Positions 42,306 to 49,768 of a stretch of DNA of 64,000 bases are shown in pieces. How positions within the stretch are numbered: the first letter of the stretch is position 1; every line of letters starts with the position of its first letter. The notes beneath the pieces were generated by a model. The model was not told the origin of the DNA and did no database searches. It worked only from the letters and a program-made list of their open reading frames with translations. The translations under genes were made by a program, and so were the position numbers. The stretch is from Paenarthrobacter nitroguajacolicus (lineage in GTDB: Bacteria; Actinomycetota; Actinomycetes; Actinomycetales; Micrococcaceae), in NCBI RefSeq assembly GCF_007786235.1, contig NZ_VNFK01000004.1, positions 302,875 through 366,874 on the forward strand. The letters run 5' to 3'.

Positions 42306-43456
42306 CGGCTGTGCACCCTCCCTGCAGTTCCCGGCAGTGAAACCGCCACACGGTATCCATTGGCGTCCCGTCCGGCTTCAAAGGTTCCGCCCAATAACTG
42401 AGCCCGTTCACGCATTCCTGTGAGGCCGTGACCGTTCTTGGAAGCCAAAGGCGCCCCCGGACCGTCGTCGAGGACGCTGATTCTCAGGTCACCTTCCTCA
42501 GTCCTGATGGTGATCCGGCAGGTTCCTGCTCCGGAATGCCGAATCACGTTCGTCAGGGCTTCCTGAATGATTCGATACGCGGTGGTTCGCTGGATGGCAG
42601 GAAGGTCCTGGGCGCTTTCATCGGCGTCGATCACGACAGATATACCGGCCCTTATGGCCGGCTGCGACAGCTCCCGCACCAGTTCAGGAAGGCTTCCCGG
42701 CGGTGCGTCATCACCCGTTTCGCTACGTTCCTGGCGCATTAAGACCTGCAGTTGGCCCAACGCATCACGGGCATCGGACTCGATGCCCTGCAGCGCAGAT
42801 CGCAGATCGTCGGTGGTGGACGACTTTACATGCGCCACGACGCCCGCCCGCACCCCAATCCCACCCAGGGTGTGGGACAGCACGTCGTGGATATCCCGGG
42901 CGAGGCGAAGCCGTTCCTGCGCCCGGGCATTGCGCTCGGTTTCATAACGCATGCGTTGGGTGCGGATTCCCAAGACCCACGCTGCCCCGATGATGACAGC
43001 GCCCAGGATGATGCCCCGGATGCGTGCTTCGGCACCCTCCGCGGAGACCAGAAGCAAGGACGTGAACAGAAGAATTTCCAGCACGATCAGCCATGCAGGA
43101 AAGAGGCGTGTCCCGAATCGTTCCGCGGCAACGTACAGGCAGAGCCCTGTTACCAGGAAAGGATCCTCTGTCATTCCCAAGCTCCAGCCAACGGCCGTCA
43201 CAACACCGGTCCACGCGGCGGCAAACCAAGGAAACCTTGACCGAAGGCAGAGTCCCAGGACAACAAGGCCACCCAAAGCCAGTTGGAACAGCCTGCCGGG
43301 TGATTCCGGCGGAACCACGGTGATCCAAAGCCCTGCCACCACGATGAGGCCGACCAGAACGTTCAGTAGAACGGGAATGATCGTTTCCCGGACTACGGAG
43401 AGGCGAACGTTTTCTGGATCAGCGCTTTGCGTCGTGCTCGGGTGTCGTTGCGTCAT
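42302..43456 (-). CDS. NarL-type sensor histidine kinase
   Basis: A 384-residue kinase. The N-terminal region has about six membrane helices with very short loops and no extracellular sensor domain. The HisKA_3 box is RLRLARDIHDVLSHTLGGIG (phospho-His in D-I-H-D). The HATPase domain has YRIIQEALTNVIRHSGAGTC (N box) and ISVLDDGPGAP (G1). Helix-only sensors of this type often detect membrane-active peptides through a partner ABC transporter. ATG 43456 is used; it overlaps the exporter gene by 38 bases. Confidence 0.85.
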   Translation of the reverse strand: MTQRHPSTTQSADPENVRLSVVRETIIPVLLNVLVGLIVVAGLWITVVPPESPGRLFQLALGGLVVLGLCLRSRFPWFAAAWTGVVTAVGWSLGMTEDPFLVTGLCLYVAAERFGTRLFPAWLIVLEILLFTSLLLVSAEGAEARIRGIILGAVIIGAAWVLGIRTQRMRYETERNARAQERLRLARDIHDVLSHTLGGIGVRAGVVAHVKSSTTDDLRSALQGIESDARDALGQLQVLMRQERSETGDDAPPGSLPELVRELSQPAIRAGISVVIDADESAQDLPAIQRTTAYRIIQEALTNVIRHSGAGTCRITIRTEEGDLRISVLDDGPGAPLASKNGHGLTGMRERAQLLGGTFEAGRDANGYRVAVSLPGTAGRVHSR

Positions 43457-45239
43457 AGGCCATCTCACTTGTCAGGAATTGGTTCTGAGCGAGTTCCCGA
43501 TAAAGAGGCGACGTCTGCATCAATTCTGTGTGGGTACCGCTTGCCACGACCTTGCCTTCATCGAGCACCAGGATCAAGTCAGAGCTTTGCACGGTGGCGA
43601 GGCGGTGGGCAACGATGACCAAGGTGCAACCCGAAGTTACGTCGGCGATGAGCTCCCTCACCTTTTCCTCGCTCACCCCGTCCAGGTTGGAGGTTGATTC
43701 GTCCAGGAGAAGCATTGAAGGGTTTGCGAGCAAGGCTCGGGCCACAGCAATTCGCTGCCGTTCTCCCCCGGAGAGGAGCACGGCTCCCTCGCCGACTTCC
43801 GCGTCGAGGCCAAGTTCTGACCTCTGAAGGACAGCCGTGAGATTCAGTCGTTCCAGAATGGCCATCATGTCCTCGTCGGAGGCATCCGGATTCCCTATGT
43901 TCAGGTTGTCCCGGAGGGTTCCGGCAACAGCGGGAGCGTCCTGCTCGACATAGGCGATATTGGCCCGGACCGCCGACCTTGCTACTTGGTCAACGTCGGT
44001 TCCGCCGAACAGGATTTGACCATCGGAAGCATCGTAGAAGCGGGCTATAAGGTTCAGGATGGTGCTCTTGCCGGCCCCGGATGGGCCGACGATTGCAACC
44101 CGCTGACGGGATTCGATCTGGAATGAGACATCGCTCAACGTTGAACGCCGACTGGGCCCTTCCGTCTCCCCGGAAGGATGGTCGTACTCAAAGCTCACCC
44201 CACGGAAAACCAAGCTGGAATCCCTGATGGTGGGGACCACGTTGCCCACAACGACGGGCGCGTCCTGTTCGGTGGGGAGCTGCAGGATCTCGTTAATGCG
44301 CGCCACGCCTCCAAGCGCCTCCCCGATGGCACTCACGGTTCCGAAGAGTTGGCCGAGGGGCATGATGAGGAGGAACAGGAAGAGTATGAACGAAACGAGG
44401 TCCGCCACCGTCAGTTCGCCCGATGCCACTCTTAGCCCGCCAACTCCGATAACGGCAAGGAAGGTCACTTGCATGGCGATGGAGGAAATCGGCGATACCA
44501 AGGCTGTGGTGGCCGCAACACGCAGTCCAATGGTCCAGACGCCGTTCGCGTCTTCCTTAACGCGTTGGGATTCACGTGTACTTGCGTTGGCTGCACGCAC
44601 AGTTCGTGTCGCCCGGATGGCGCGGTCCATGGAGGACGAGAGTTTCCCCAGGGCAGTTTGAACCCCGAGGCTGGCGCGTTCGATGTAGGAGGTGACCCAA
44701 ACGACCGCTGCGACCGAGACCAGGGCGGCTCCAAGGGCAATGATCACCAGAACCGGATCCAGGAAGAGCATTGCCACGAGCGCGCCGATGATGGTGAAAA
44801 CGCCTGCGAAGGATTCCACAAAGCCCTGGCTGAGCATGTTCCGGATGACTGTGGTGTCGGTGGTGACACGGGCGACGAGATCGCCTACTCGGCGCTGGTC
44901 CAATGTGGGCACCGGCAGGTGAAGTATGTGGTCGATGAGGTTGTGGCGCGACCTCCTAATGGCCGTCTCGGCGGTGCGCTGGATCAGGTACTGCCTGATG
45001 CCACCAAGAACTCCCCCCACCAGGATGAGCCCGCCAACAAGCCACGGCAGGACTTCCAAGGGCTTGGATGCGCTGACCCGGTCGATCACTTCACGGACCA
45101 GCAAAGGTTGCGCCAAGGAAAGCGCAGATCCTAAAAGGCTGAGAAGAACGATGAGGACAACGAGTCGGCGTTGAACGGCTACGTGGCGGAACAGTTCGGT
45201 CAGCCCGGCGCGTCGAGAGGTATTGGCTGTGGTCTTCAT
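43419..45239 (-). CDS. Lasso peptide ABC exporter (ATPase fused to permease)
   Basis: A 606-residue half-transporter. Residues 1-330 form a six-helix ABC exporter membrane domain. The ATPase has Walker A VGPSGAGKSTIL, signature LLSGGERQRIAVARALL, Walker B MLLLDESTSNLD and the H-loop IVAHR. No peptidase C39 domain is present, as expected when a separate B2 protease removes the leader. It corresponds to lasso D and should export the mature peptide and give part of the self-protection. Start overlaps the B2 stop by 4 bases. Confidence 0.9.
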   Translation of the reverse strand: MKTTANTSRRAGLTELFRHVAVQRRLVVLIVLLSLLGSALSLAQPLLVREVIDRVSASKPLEVLPWLVGGLILVGGVLGGIRQYLIQRTAETAIRRSRHNLIDHILHLPVPTLDQRRVGDLVARVTTDTTVIRNMLSQGFVESFAGVFTIIGALVAMLFLDPVLVIIALGAALVSVAAVVWVTSYIERASLGVQTALGKLSSSMDRAIRATRTVRAANASTRESQRVKEDANGVWTIGLRVAATTALVSPISSIAMQVTFLAVIGVGGLRVASGELTVADLVSFILFLFLLIMPLGQLFGTVSAIGEALGGVARINEILQLPTEQDAPVVVGNVVPTIRDSSLVFRGVSFEYDHPSGETEGPSRRSTLSDVSFQIESRQRVAIVGPSGAGKSTILNLIARFYDASDGQILFGGTDVDQVARSAVRANIAYVEQDAPAVAGTLRDNLNIGNPDASDEDMMAILERLNLTAVLQRSELGLDAEVGEGAVLLSGGERQRIAVARALLANPSMLLLDESTSNLDGVSEEKVRELIADVTSGCTLVIVAHRLATVQSSDLILVLDEGKVVASGTHTELMQTSPLYRELAQNQFLTSEMAYDATTPEHDAKR

Positions 45240-45667
45240 TTGTTACTCGCTTCTCCGGGCTGAGCCACGGTGAGGACGGGGACGTAGCTGCGGATACGAT
45301 GGGGCTCGTCGATCGGCACCCCGTCCACTTCAATCCATGCATGGGCGGCGAATGGCTCAAGTTGGTAGCCCGTTTTCCATCCCGGTGAGTGGCCTTCCAT
45401 ACGGCACAGCATGAAGGCTGCGATCGACCGCTGCAGGCACCCCTCGCCGGCGCAGCGGGCGCTGACGGCACAGACGGCTGCCCGCATGAGGCGTGCTTGA
45501 TGGGCGGTGGTGGAACGGTGCGAATGTGAAAGACCATGGAGAACTGACTGAAGAAGCGCCGGTGGCAGCAAGGTCATGACCCAAGCGACGCCGACCACCG
45601 CGTGGGTCCGCAACCGGAACAGCCCCTGTGGCATGACGGTTGGCTGTGGACTGATGGGAAGGCTCAT
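45236..45667 (-). CDS. Lasso peptide B2 leader peptidase (transglutaminase-like)
   Basis: A 143-residue cysteine protease of the lasso B2 family. The catalytic Cys77 lies in CAGEGCLQRSIAAFMLCR and His109 in FAAHAWIEVDG, with an acidic residue (Asp114 or Asp120) completing the site. It cuts the precursor after the Thr-Asn of the leader. It is separate from the recognition element B1, the arrangement usual in actinobacteria. It overlaps B1 and the exporter by 4 bases each. Confidence 0.9.
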   Translation of the reverse strand: MSLPISPQPTVMPQGLFRLRTHAVVGVAWVMTLLPPALLQSVLHGLSHSHRSTTAHQARLMRAAVCAVSARCAGEGCLQRSIAAFMLCRMEGHSPGWKTGYQLEPFAAHAWIEVDGVPIDEPHRIRSYVPVLTVAQPGEASNK

Positions 45668-45966
45668 GGGCTGACCCTCCGAATAATTCCGGAACGCTGC
45701 AGTTCATCAATCAAAGTGTGGACGTCCTGACTCACCCGGTGGTGGTCAACTCCATAGGATTCAGAGATTTTGTCGACGACGTCACCCACCTCGAGATTTT
45801 GCTCGATTGCAGCCATGACGTCGGCTGCTGTGGCGTTTCCACGCCAGTAGGTGCCGCCTCGGGCGTCGAACACCGTTATCCCGTCATCATCTACGTTGAA
45901 GGTAATTTTCGGTGATGGTTGGAATACGTCTCCAGCTTGGACGGTGCGGGTTGTCTTCTTCCTCAT
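45664..45966 (-). CDS. Lasso peptide B1 / PqqD-like RiPP recognition element
   Basis: A 100-residue PqqD-family protein. The fold runs from DGITVFDARGGTYWRGNATA (beta hairpin and first helix) to the winged helix DVVDKISESYGVDHHRVSQD, then VHTLIDELQRSGIIRR. It binds the precursor leader, through the conserved Y-x-x-P and G-x-F positions, and delivers it to B2. ATG 45966 overlaps the cyclase stop (ATGA at 45963-45966). Confidence 0.9.
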   Translation of the reverse strand: MRKKTTRTVQAGDVFQPSPKITFNVDDDGITVFDARGGTYWRGNATAADVMAAIEQNLEVGDVVDKISESYGVDHHRVSQDVHTLIDELQRSGIIRRVSP

Positions 45967-47627
45967 TGAATGGCCCTGACCCATCTCTCGACGCCGGCGA
46001 GTTGTTCGATTTCAAAGAGTTCGTCCGTGCTGACTACCGGCATGCTCAAGGCATCGCGTACAGCGTCAGCGTTGATATGGCCCATGTCCACCAGATAGCT
46101 TTCGTCGAAAAGACGGGACAGATCGTGTCGGCGCTTCTTGTACTCGGTGAACAGGTCGGAGCTGTATTCACCCTTGTCTTCGCGGGTGAACAGCCAACGG
46201 GGGGCAACAGGCTCCGTCGCCCGCGCCAGGAGCGGTTTGCTATCGCGGGTACCAACGAGGATGTCAGTAGGCAGGCTCAGGATGAGACGGACTACCGCAT
46301 CGTCCAAGAAGGGCGCCTCCCAAGCGACGCCGAGGTGTTCGTAGGCATGGCCCACTTGCCGCACAACTTCGCCTTGGAACATGACTGCCTCGGTCATCTG
46401 ATGCCTGAAGCGATCCTTATGGTGCGGGCGGGCTCCCTGTGTGAGCGCATCCTTCACTTTTTGCGCCACTACTTCCCGGGTTTCTGCTGTGGCGAATTTA
46501 GAAATGCCGAAGCCGGGCGCCCATGAGAAGGCCTCGGCCGGCCCCACGATGTTCCCCGCCTGGGCTTCAATACGCCGTAGCATCTCAGTTTCAAAGTTGA
46601 CGTTGGACCCCACCGCTCGGGCTACTGCCAACGTGGACCACCGCTGCATTTTGCCTAGCCGGCGAATGATCCGGAGACCGGCCTTCCACGATGGAGTCGT
46701 GAGGAGATCCAGGGCGGTTGCGGGAAGTGGATCAAACAATTCGTCGCCACCAACGCCCGTCAGGTGAGCCTTGACGCCACGCCGGGAGGCATCTGTGAGC
46801 AAAAATCCGAGGTGCTTGGAATTCCCGGCCCATGCCAGCGGACCGTCATCGAGGCTCTGGATGTTCTGGTCGAATTCGCTGAACGCGCCTGATGTGGCGG
46901 TCAGTGACTCCAGCTCAGTGAATTGCCCGCGTAGTTCCGATGCTGCTCGACGCGCGTACTGGCTATCCCGGTTATGGGGATCGTCCGTACCCGCATGGTA
47001 GTAAATGCTCTCTTCCTGAAGTGAATCCAGAATGTAGGCCAGGCTGGTTGAATCCATGCCGCCGGACACATCAGCGCTCAGTTTCCCGTAGGACAGGATG
47101 CGGCGTTCCATGGACCGTGTCAGTTCAGCCAGCAGCAGTTCAGCCGCCTCGGATAGATCCAGGGTGGGGTGGTCCGCCGCAACTGCTTGGTCCAGTACCT
47201 TGGGACGCCCATTGTGGTAGGTGAGCGTGGAACCTGGTGCCACTGCATTGATTCCTTCCCAGAACGGAAGGTGGCGCAGGAAGCCAGGCAAATTTGTGCA
47301 CAGGGCCAGACGGACCCTGCTGTCATCGAGCTTGCTGTGGGCAATTCGCCGCAGTGCTCCCTGGGACGTCGAGGCAACCGGCACTCCGCCGATGTCGGTC
47401 CAGTACAGGGCCTCTGCCGTTGAAATTGATCCGGTGGTGGCGCGTGCGTAGCCCGGGGTTGCGCCATGGTCATCACGGAAATGTTGGCGGGAGACAGCGG
47501 AATCCCTCACTTGCCGCTCACTGAGCCTGGAATCGAGGATGGTGACATCGGCGCTGGACGGCAACGCCGTTGATTCGTCGATCAATCCCGAGGCACTGCC
47601 CCTGTTGGCTAAGAAGAGTTGTGGCAT
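45963..47627 (-). CDS. Lasso cyclase (asparagine synthase-like, C protein)
   Basis: A 554-residue ATP-dependent macrolactam synthetase. The N-terminal part is a glutaminase-like domain without the catalytic N-terminal Cys-2 of asparagine synthase B. The synthetase domain has the pyrophosphate loop SADVSGGMDSTSLA at about 188-193 and a downstream VGGDELFDP motif. It activates the Asp9 side chain by adenylation and closes the ring onto Gly1. ATG 47627 (MPQLFLANRG) is chosen; the in-frame GTG at 47693 lies inside the hairpin after the precursor gene. Confidence 0.9.
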   Translation of the reverse strand: MPQLFLANRGSASGLIDESTALPSSADVTILDSRLSERQVRDSAVSRQHFRDDHGATPGYARATTGSISTAEALYWTDIGGVPVASTSQGALRRIAHSKLDDSRVRLALCTNLPGFLRHLPFWEGINAVAPGSTLTYHNGRPKVLDQAVAADHPTLDLSEAAELLLAELTRSMERRILSYGKLSADVSGGMDSTSLAYILDSLQEESIYYHAGTDDPHNRDSQYARRAASELRGQFTELESLTATSGAFSEFDQNIQSLDDGPLAWAGNSKHLGFLLTDASRRGVKAHLTGVGGDELFDPLPATALDLLTTPSWKAGLRIIRRLGKMQRWSTLAVARAVGSNVNFETEMLRRIEAQAGNIVGPAEAFSWAPGFGISKFATAETREVVAQKVKDALTQGARPHHKDRFRHQMTEAVMFQGEVVRQVGHAYEHLGVAWEAPFLDDAVVRLILSLPTDILVGTRDSKPLLARATEPVAPRWLFTREDKGEYSSDLFTEYKKRRHDLSRLFDESYLVDMGHINADAVRDALSMPVVSTDELFEIEQLAGVERWVRAIQ

Positions 47628-47678
47628 TGAGTCCTGGCACCTGACGTGTGATGGAGCGAATGAAAGCCTGATGCAGAA

Positions 47679-47709
47679 CGGGAGCCTCGTCACTATGACG
47701 AGGCTCCCG
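47679..47709 (-). terminator. 14-bp hairpin between lasso precursor and cyclase (attenuator)
   Basis: Arms CGGGAGCCTCGTCA and TGACGAGGCTCCCG pair perfectly around a 3-base loop. It lies 20 bases after the precursor stop and about 50 bases before the cyclase start. In other lasso operons a hairpin here keeps precursor transcript in excess of the enzyme transcript, either by partial termination or by protecting the 3' end. Confidence 0.8.
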
Positions 47710-47729
47710 CTCGTACCTCTGTACTGCTA

Positions 47730-47867
47730 TCAGCCGATGTCGACCTTAACGAATGCCCGACCGCCGAAGATGTCGCGCCAGCGCCCGAACCAAACACCGT
47801 TTGTCACTTCACGGAACGAACCCACCCGCGCTACACGCGGAGCAGAATAGTTGCTTTTCATCATCAT
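47730..47867 (-). CDS. Lasso peptide precursor (A), propeptin-like core
   Basis: A 45-residue precursor with three consecutive Met codons; CTAGGGAGGAGGG lies directly upstream, so the second or third ATG may be the true start. The leader has the lasso pattern Y-x-x-P (YSAP) followed by V-G-S-F-R-E-V-T-N, with the required Thr at position -2. The core is 22 residues: ring GVWFGRWRD (Gly1 amide to Asp9 side chain) and tail IFGGRAFVKVDIG. The R-D-(I/L)-F-G-G block is shared with propeptin and actinokineosin. The tail is longer and the peptide is basic (four Arg, one Lys). It is class II (no Cys). Phe11, Arg14 or Phe16 could be steric plugs. Confidence 0.9.
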   Translation of the reverse strand: MMMKSNYSAPRVARVGSFREVTNGVWFGRWRDIFGGRAFVKVDIG

Positions 47868-47917
47868 CCCTCCTCCCTAGGTGATAATTACACGGCTACT
47901 TTGCCGGTTGTAACTCG

Positions 47918-47946
47918 AGTATCACTTCTGGTCGAGAACGTGACAA
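47918..47946 (-). promoter_or_regulatory. Candidate promoter of the lasso operon
   Basis: Reading the minus strand, TTGTCA (47946-47941) and GATACT (47923-47918) are exactly 17 bases apart, about 50 bases upstream of the precursor start. The sequence upstream is AT-rich (47950-48000 on the plus strand has TTTCTTAAAG and TTTTAGTTTC), unlike the rest of the region, and may hold response-regulator sites. Confidence 0.6.
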
Positions 47947-48162
47947 GAGCCATCAAGGGCTTTCTTAAAGTTGTTTTAGTTTCTAATTCCGTTATGTCAT
48001 ACTGGCGGGGCGGATGCTGTGGTCCCAGCCATGGCAGGATCGCTGTTGCGCTTCCCAGAAGTCATTATCTGGCTCCTGTGAAGGCTGTATACCCGCTGAG
48101 CCAAATTGCAGATAGTTATGCGTCAAAACTCAATACGGTATTCAAATAATTTCAACTCAAAA

Positions 48163-48774
48163 ATGGGGGTTTTTGGGAAATTGGAAAGACTTAATATTTC
48201 TATTGGTTACGCCAGGGAAAGCACGTTTGGGCCGTCCCTTGAGGACCAGGTCCAAGTGCTCAAGGCAGCCGGAGCAGTGGATGTCTATGAGGAGCGAGCA
48301 ACCGGGGCCACTGAACTCAGGGGGCAATGGGAAGCCTGCTTCGAGGCGCTCAAGCCGGGGGACTCGCTGCTCGTGAGCGACTTGACGAGGCTGGGCCGCA
48401 GTACCTCGGACTTGGTGGGCATCATTGCACTGCTGGCCGAGCGGAGCGTGAGCTTCCGGGTAGTGGCGGAGCCGTGGTTGGATACCGGAGGCGAGCACGG
48501 TCGGGTGATCCTTGGGTTGTTCGAATCCATAGCGAACTACGAACGCAGCAGGTTGTCCGAGCGAACCACGGTGGGGCTCGCGGCAGCCCGGGCCCGTGGG
48601 CGCCTGGGCGGGCGGCCACCGGCGATGACCCCGCACAAGCTGGAAGCGGCGCGGAACCTCAGGAGCAAGAAGATGACTCTCAGCGAGATCGCTGACACCT
48701 TGGGAGTCAGTACGTCCACAGTCGCAAGAGCGCTGAGCGGTCCCCTCCAGGCCGCTGCGGATCGGCGGGCTTAG
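48163..48774 (+). CDS. Serine recombinase (resolvase/invertase family)
   Basis: A 203-residue small serine recombinase. ISIGYARESTFGPSLEDQVQ has the catalytic Ser (about residue 20) after Y-A-R, LLVSDLTRLGRSTSDL has the catalytic arginines, FESIANYERSRLSERTTVGL is the E-helix, and the C-terminus has a Hin-type HTH (KMTLSEIADTLGVSTSTVAR). Start ATG 48163 is tentative; the upstream sequence is AT-rich. It could invert or resolve DNA locally; recombination sites were not identified. It ends overlapping the RpiR gene by 4 bases. Confidence 0.85.
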   Translation: MGVFGKLERLNISIGYARESTFGPSLEDQVQVLKAAGAVDVYEERATGATELRGQWEACFEALKPGDSLLVSDLTRLGRSTSDLVGIIALLAERSVSFRVVAEPWLDTGGEHGRVILGLFESIANYERSRLSERTTVGLAAARARGRLGGRPPAMTPHKLEAARNLRSKKMTLSEIADTLGVSTSTVARALSGPLQAAADRRA

Positions 48775-49673
48775 TACCCCAGCTGCTCGCGCAACGACGT
48801 GAGCTGGTGCGACGATTCCACCGCTTGCTCGTGGTCCACGGAGACCAGGGCCTGCACCAGGACGTCGCTAAGGACTATCGAGGGCAGCGCTTCCGTGGTC
48901 ATGCCGGTCGGGGTGTGCGGGGCGAGAATGACGGTATCGGCGAGGTCGTGCAGTGCGGAATCCGGCTCATCGGTCAGAAGAACTATGGAGGCACCTACTG
49001 AGCGGGCGCGCTTAAGCAGCACCTCGACGTCGACAGTTACTCGTCCCGGAGCGAAGACCACCACAACGTCCTGGCTCCCAAGCTGGAGCAAATCATCCGC
49101 GAGCCGGAAGCCGTCACTGGAGATGCACCGTGCCCGCCGGCCGATCCGATTGCAGCGCAGGGCAAGGTTGAGGGCGGCGATACCGGATGCTCCCACGCCA
49201 TAACTGACAATCGTGGAACCTCTCATGAGAAGTTCGACGGCGGGAGCGATCGCCTCCGCGGGGTCGGCGCTGGAGGCGAGTTCCAGCCGGTCCTTGGCCT
49301 CGGACCATACGTTTTGCCAGATGTCTTCGATGCTGGCACCCATATGGTCGATTCGCTGTTGCATGCGAACTTCCGGGGCCACCGTTGAGGTGAAGGGGGT
49401 TGCGATGTCCCTTTTGAGCTCTTGCAGGCCTGAATATTCCAACGACTGTACGGTGCGGACGACCGTGGCGCTGCTGGTGCCGCTCTCTGCGCCGAGTTCC
49501 TGCGCGCTCGCGTAGAGGAGTCGTTCCGGCGAGCTGTTGGTGAGGAACGTGCTCACTGTTCGCTCGGCCTTGGAGAGCCTCTCCCAGTGCTCGCGAACGC
49601 GACCGCGCAAATTAATCATGCCCCGATTTTTCGTAACGTCTGTTACAGAAGTCACATCGGATGTACTATTCAT
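48771..49673 (-). CDS. MurR/RpiR-family transcriptional regulator
   Basis: A regulator with an N-terminal HTH_6 domain (ERLSKAERTVSTFLTNSSPE, LGAESGTSSATVVRTVQSLE) and a C-terminal SIS domain (TIVSYGVGASGIAALNLALR, then DVVVVFAPGRVTVDVEVLLK). It probably senses a sugar-phosphate-like ligand; here it is divergent from a hydrolase/peptide-importer operon. The start could be ATG 49673 (300 aa, GAGGG upstream) or ATG 49619 (282 aa, closer to the family length); the repeated V-T-D-V-T residues between them come from the operator-like repeat. Confidence 0.8.
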   Translation of the reverse strand: MNSTSDVTSVTDVTKNRGMINLRGRVREHWERLSKAERTVSTFLTNSSPERLLYASAQELGAESGTSSATVVRTVQSLEYSGLQELKRDIATPFTSTVAPEVRMQQRIDHMGASIEDIWQNVWSEAKDRLELASSADPAEAIAPAVELLMRGSTIVSYGVGASGIAALNLALRCNRIGRRARCISSDGFRLADDLLQLGSQDVVVVFAPGRVTVDVEVLLKRARSVGASIVLLTDEPDSALHDLADTVILAPHTPTGMTTEALPSIVLSDVLVQALVSVDHEQAVESSHQLTSLREQLGY

Positions 49674-49706
49674 TCTAAAGAAGCCCTCACTTGTAACGGT
49701 TGTTCC
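49633..49706. promoter_or_regulatory. Two matching operator-like boxes between the RpiR gene and the hydrolase operon
   Basis: GTAACGTCTGTTAC (49633-49646) and GTAACGGTTGTTCC (49693-49706) share GTAACGNNTGTTNC and are exactly 60 bases apart. They lie in the divergent promoter region. If the regulator starts at 49619, both boxes are outside coding sequence and fit autoregulation plus control of the C45/Dpp operon. Confidence 0.5.
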
Positions 49707-49768
49707 AAAGATACCCCTTCCACACACGGATGACAGTGAGCCCCTACCGAATGAAAGGCCCTACGGAT

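Noticed and set aside
43419..45239. Peptidase-containing bacteriocin exporter (PCAT) for double-glycine leaders
   Set aside because: No C39 domain in the exporter and no Gly-Gly leader; the B1/B2 pair and cyclase show a lasso system.
47868..48162. Second small precursor-like peptide gene in the lasso promoter region
   Set aside because: Short frames exist but none has a leader with Y-x-x-P and T-x before Gly, nor a good ribosome site.
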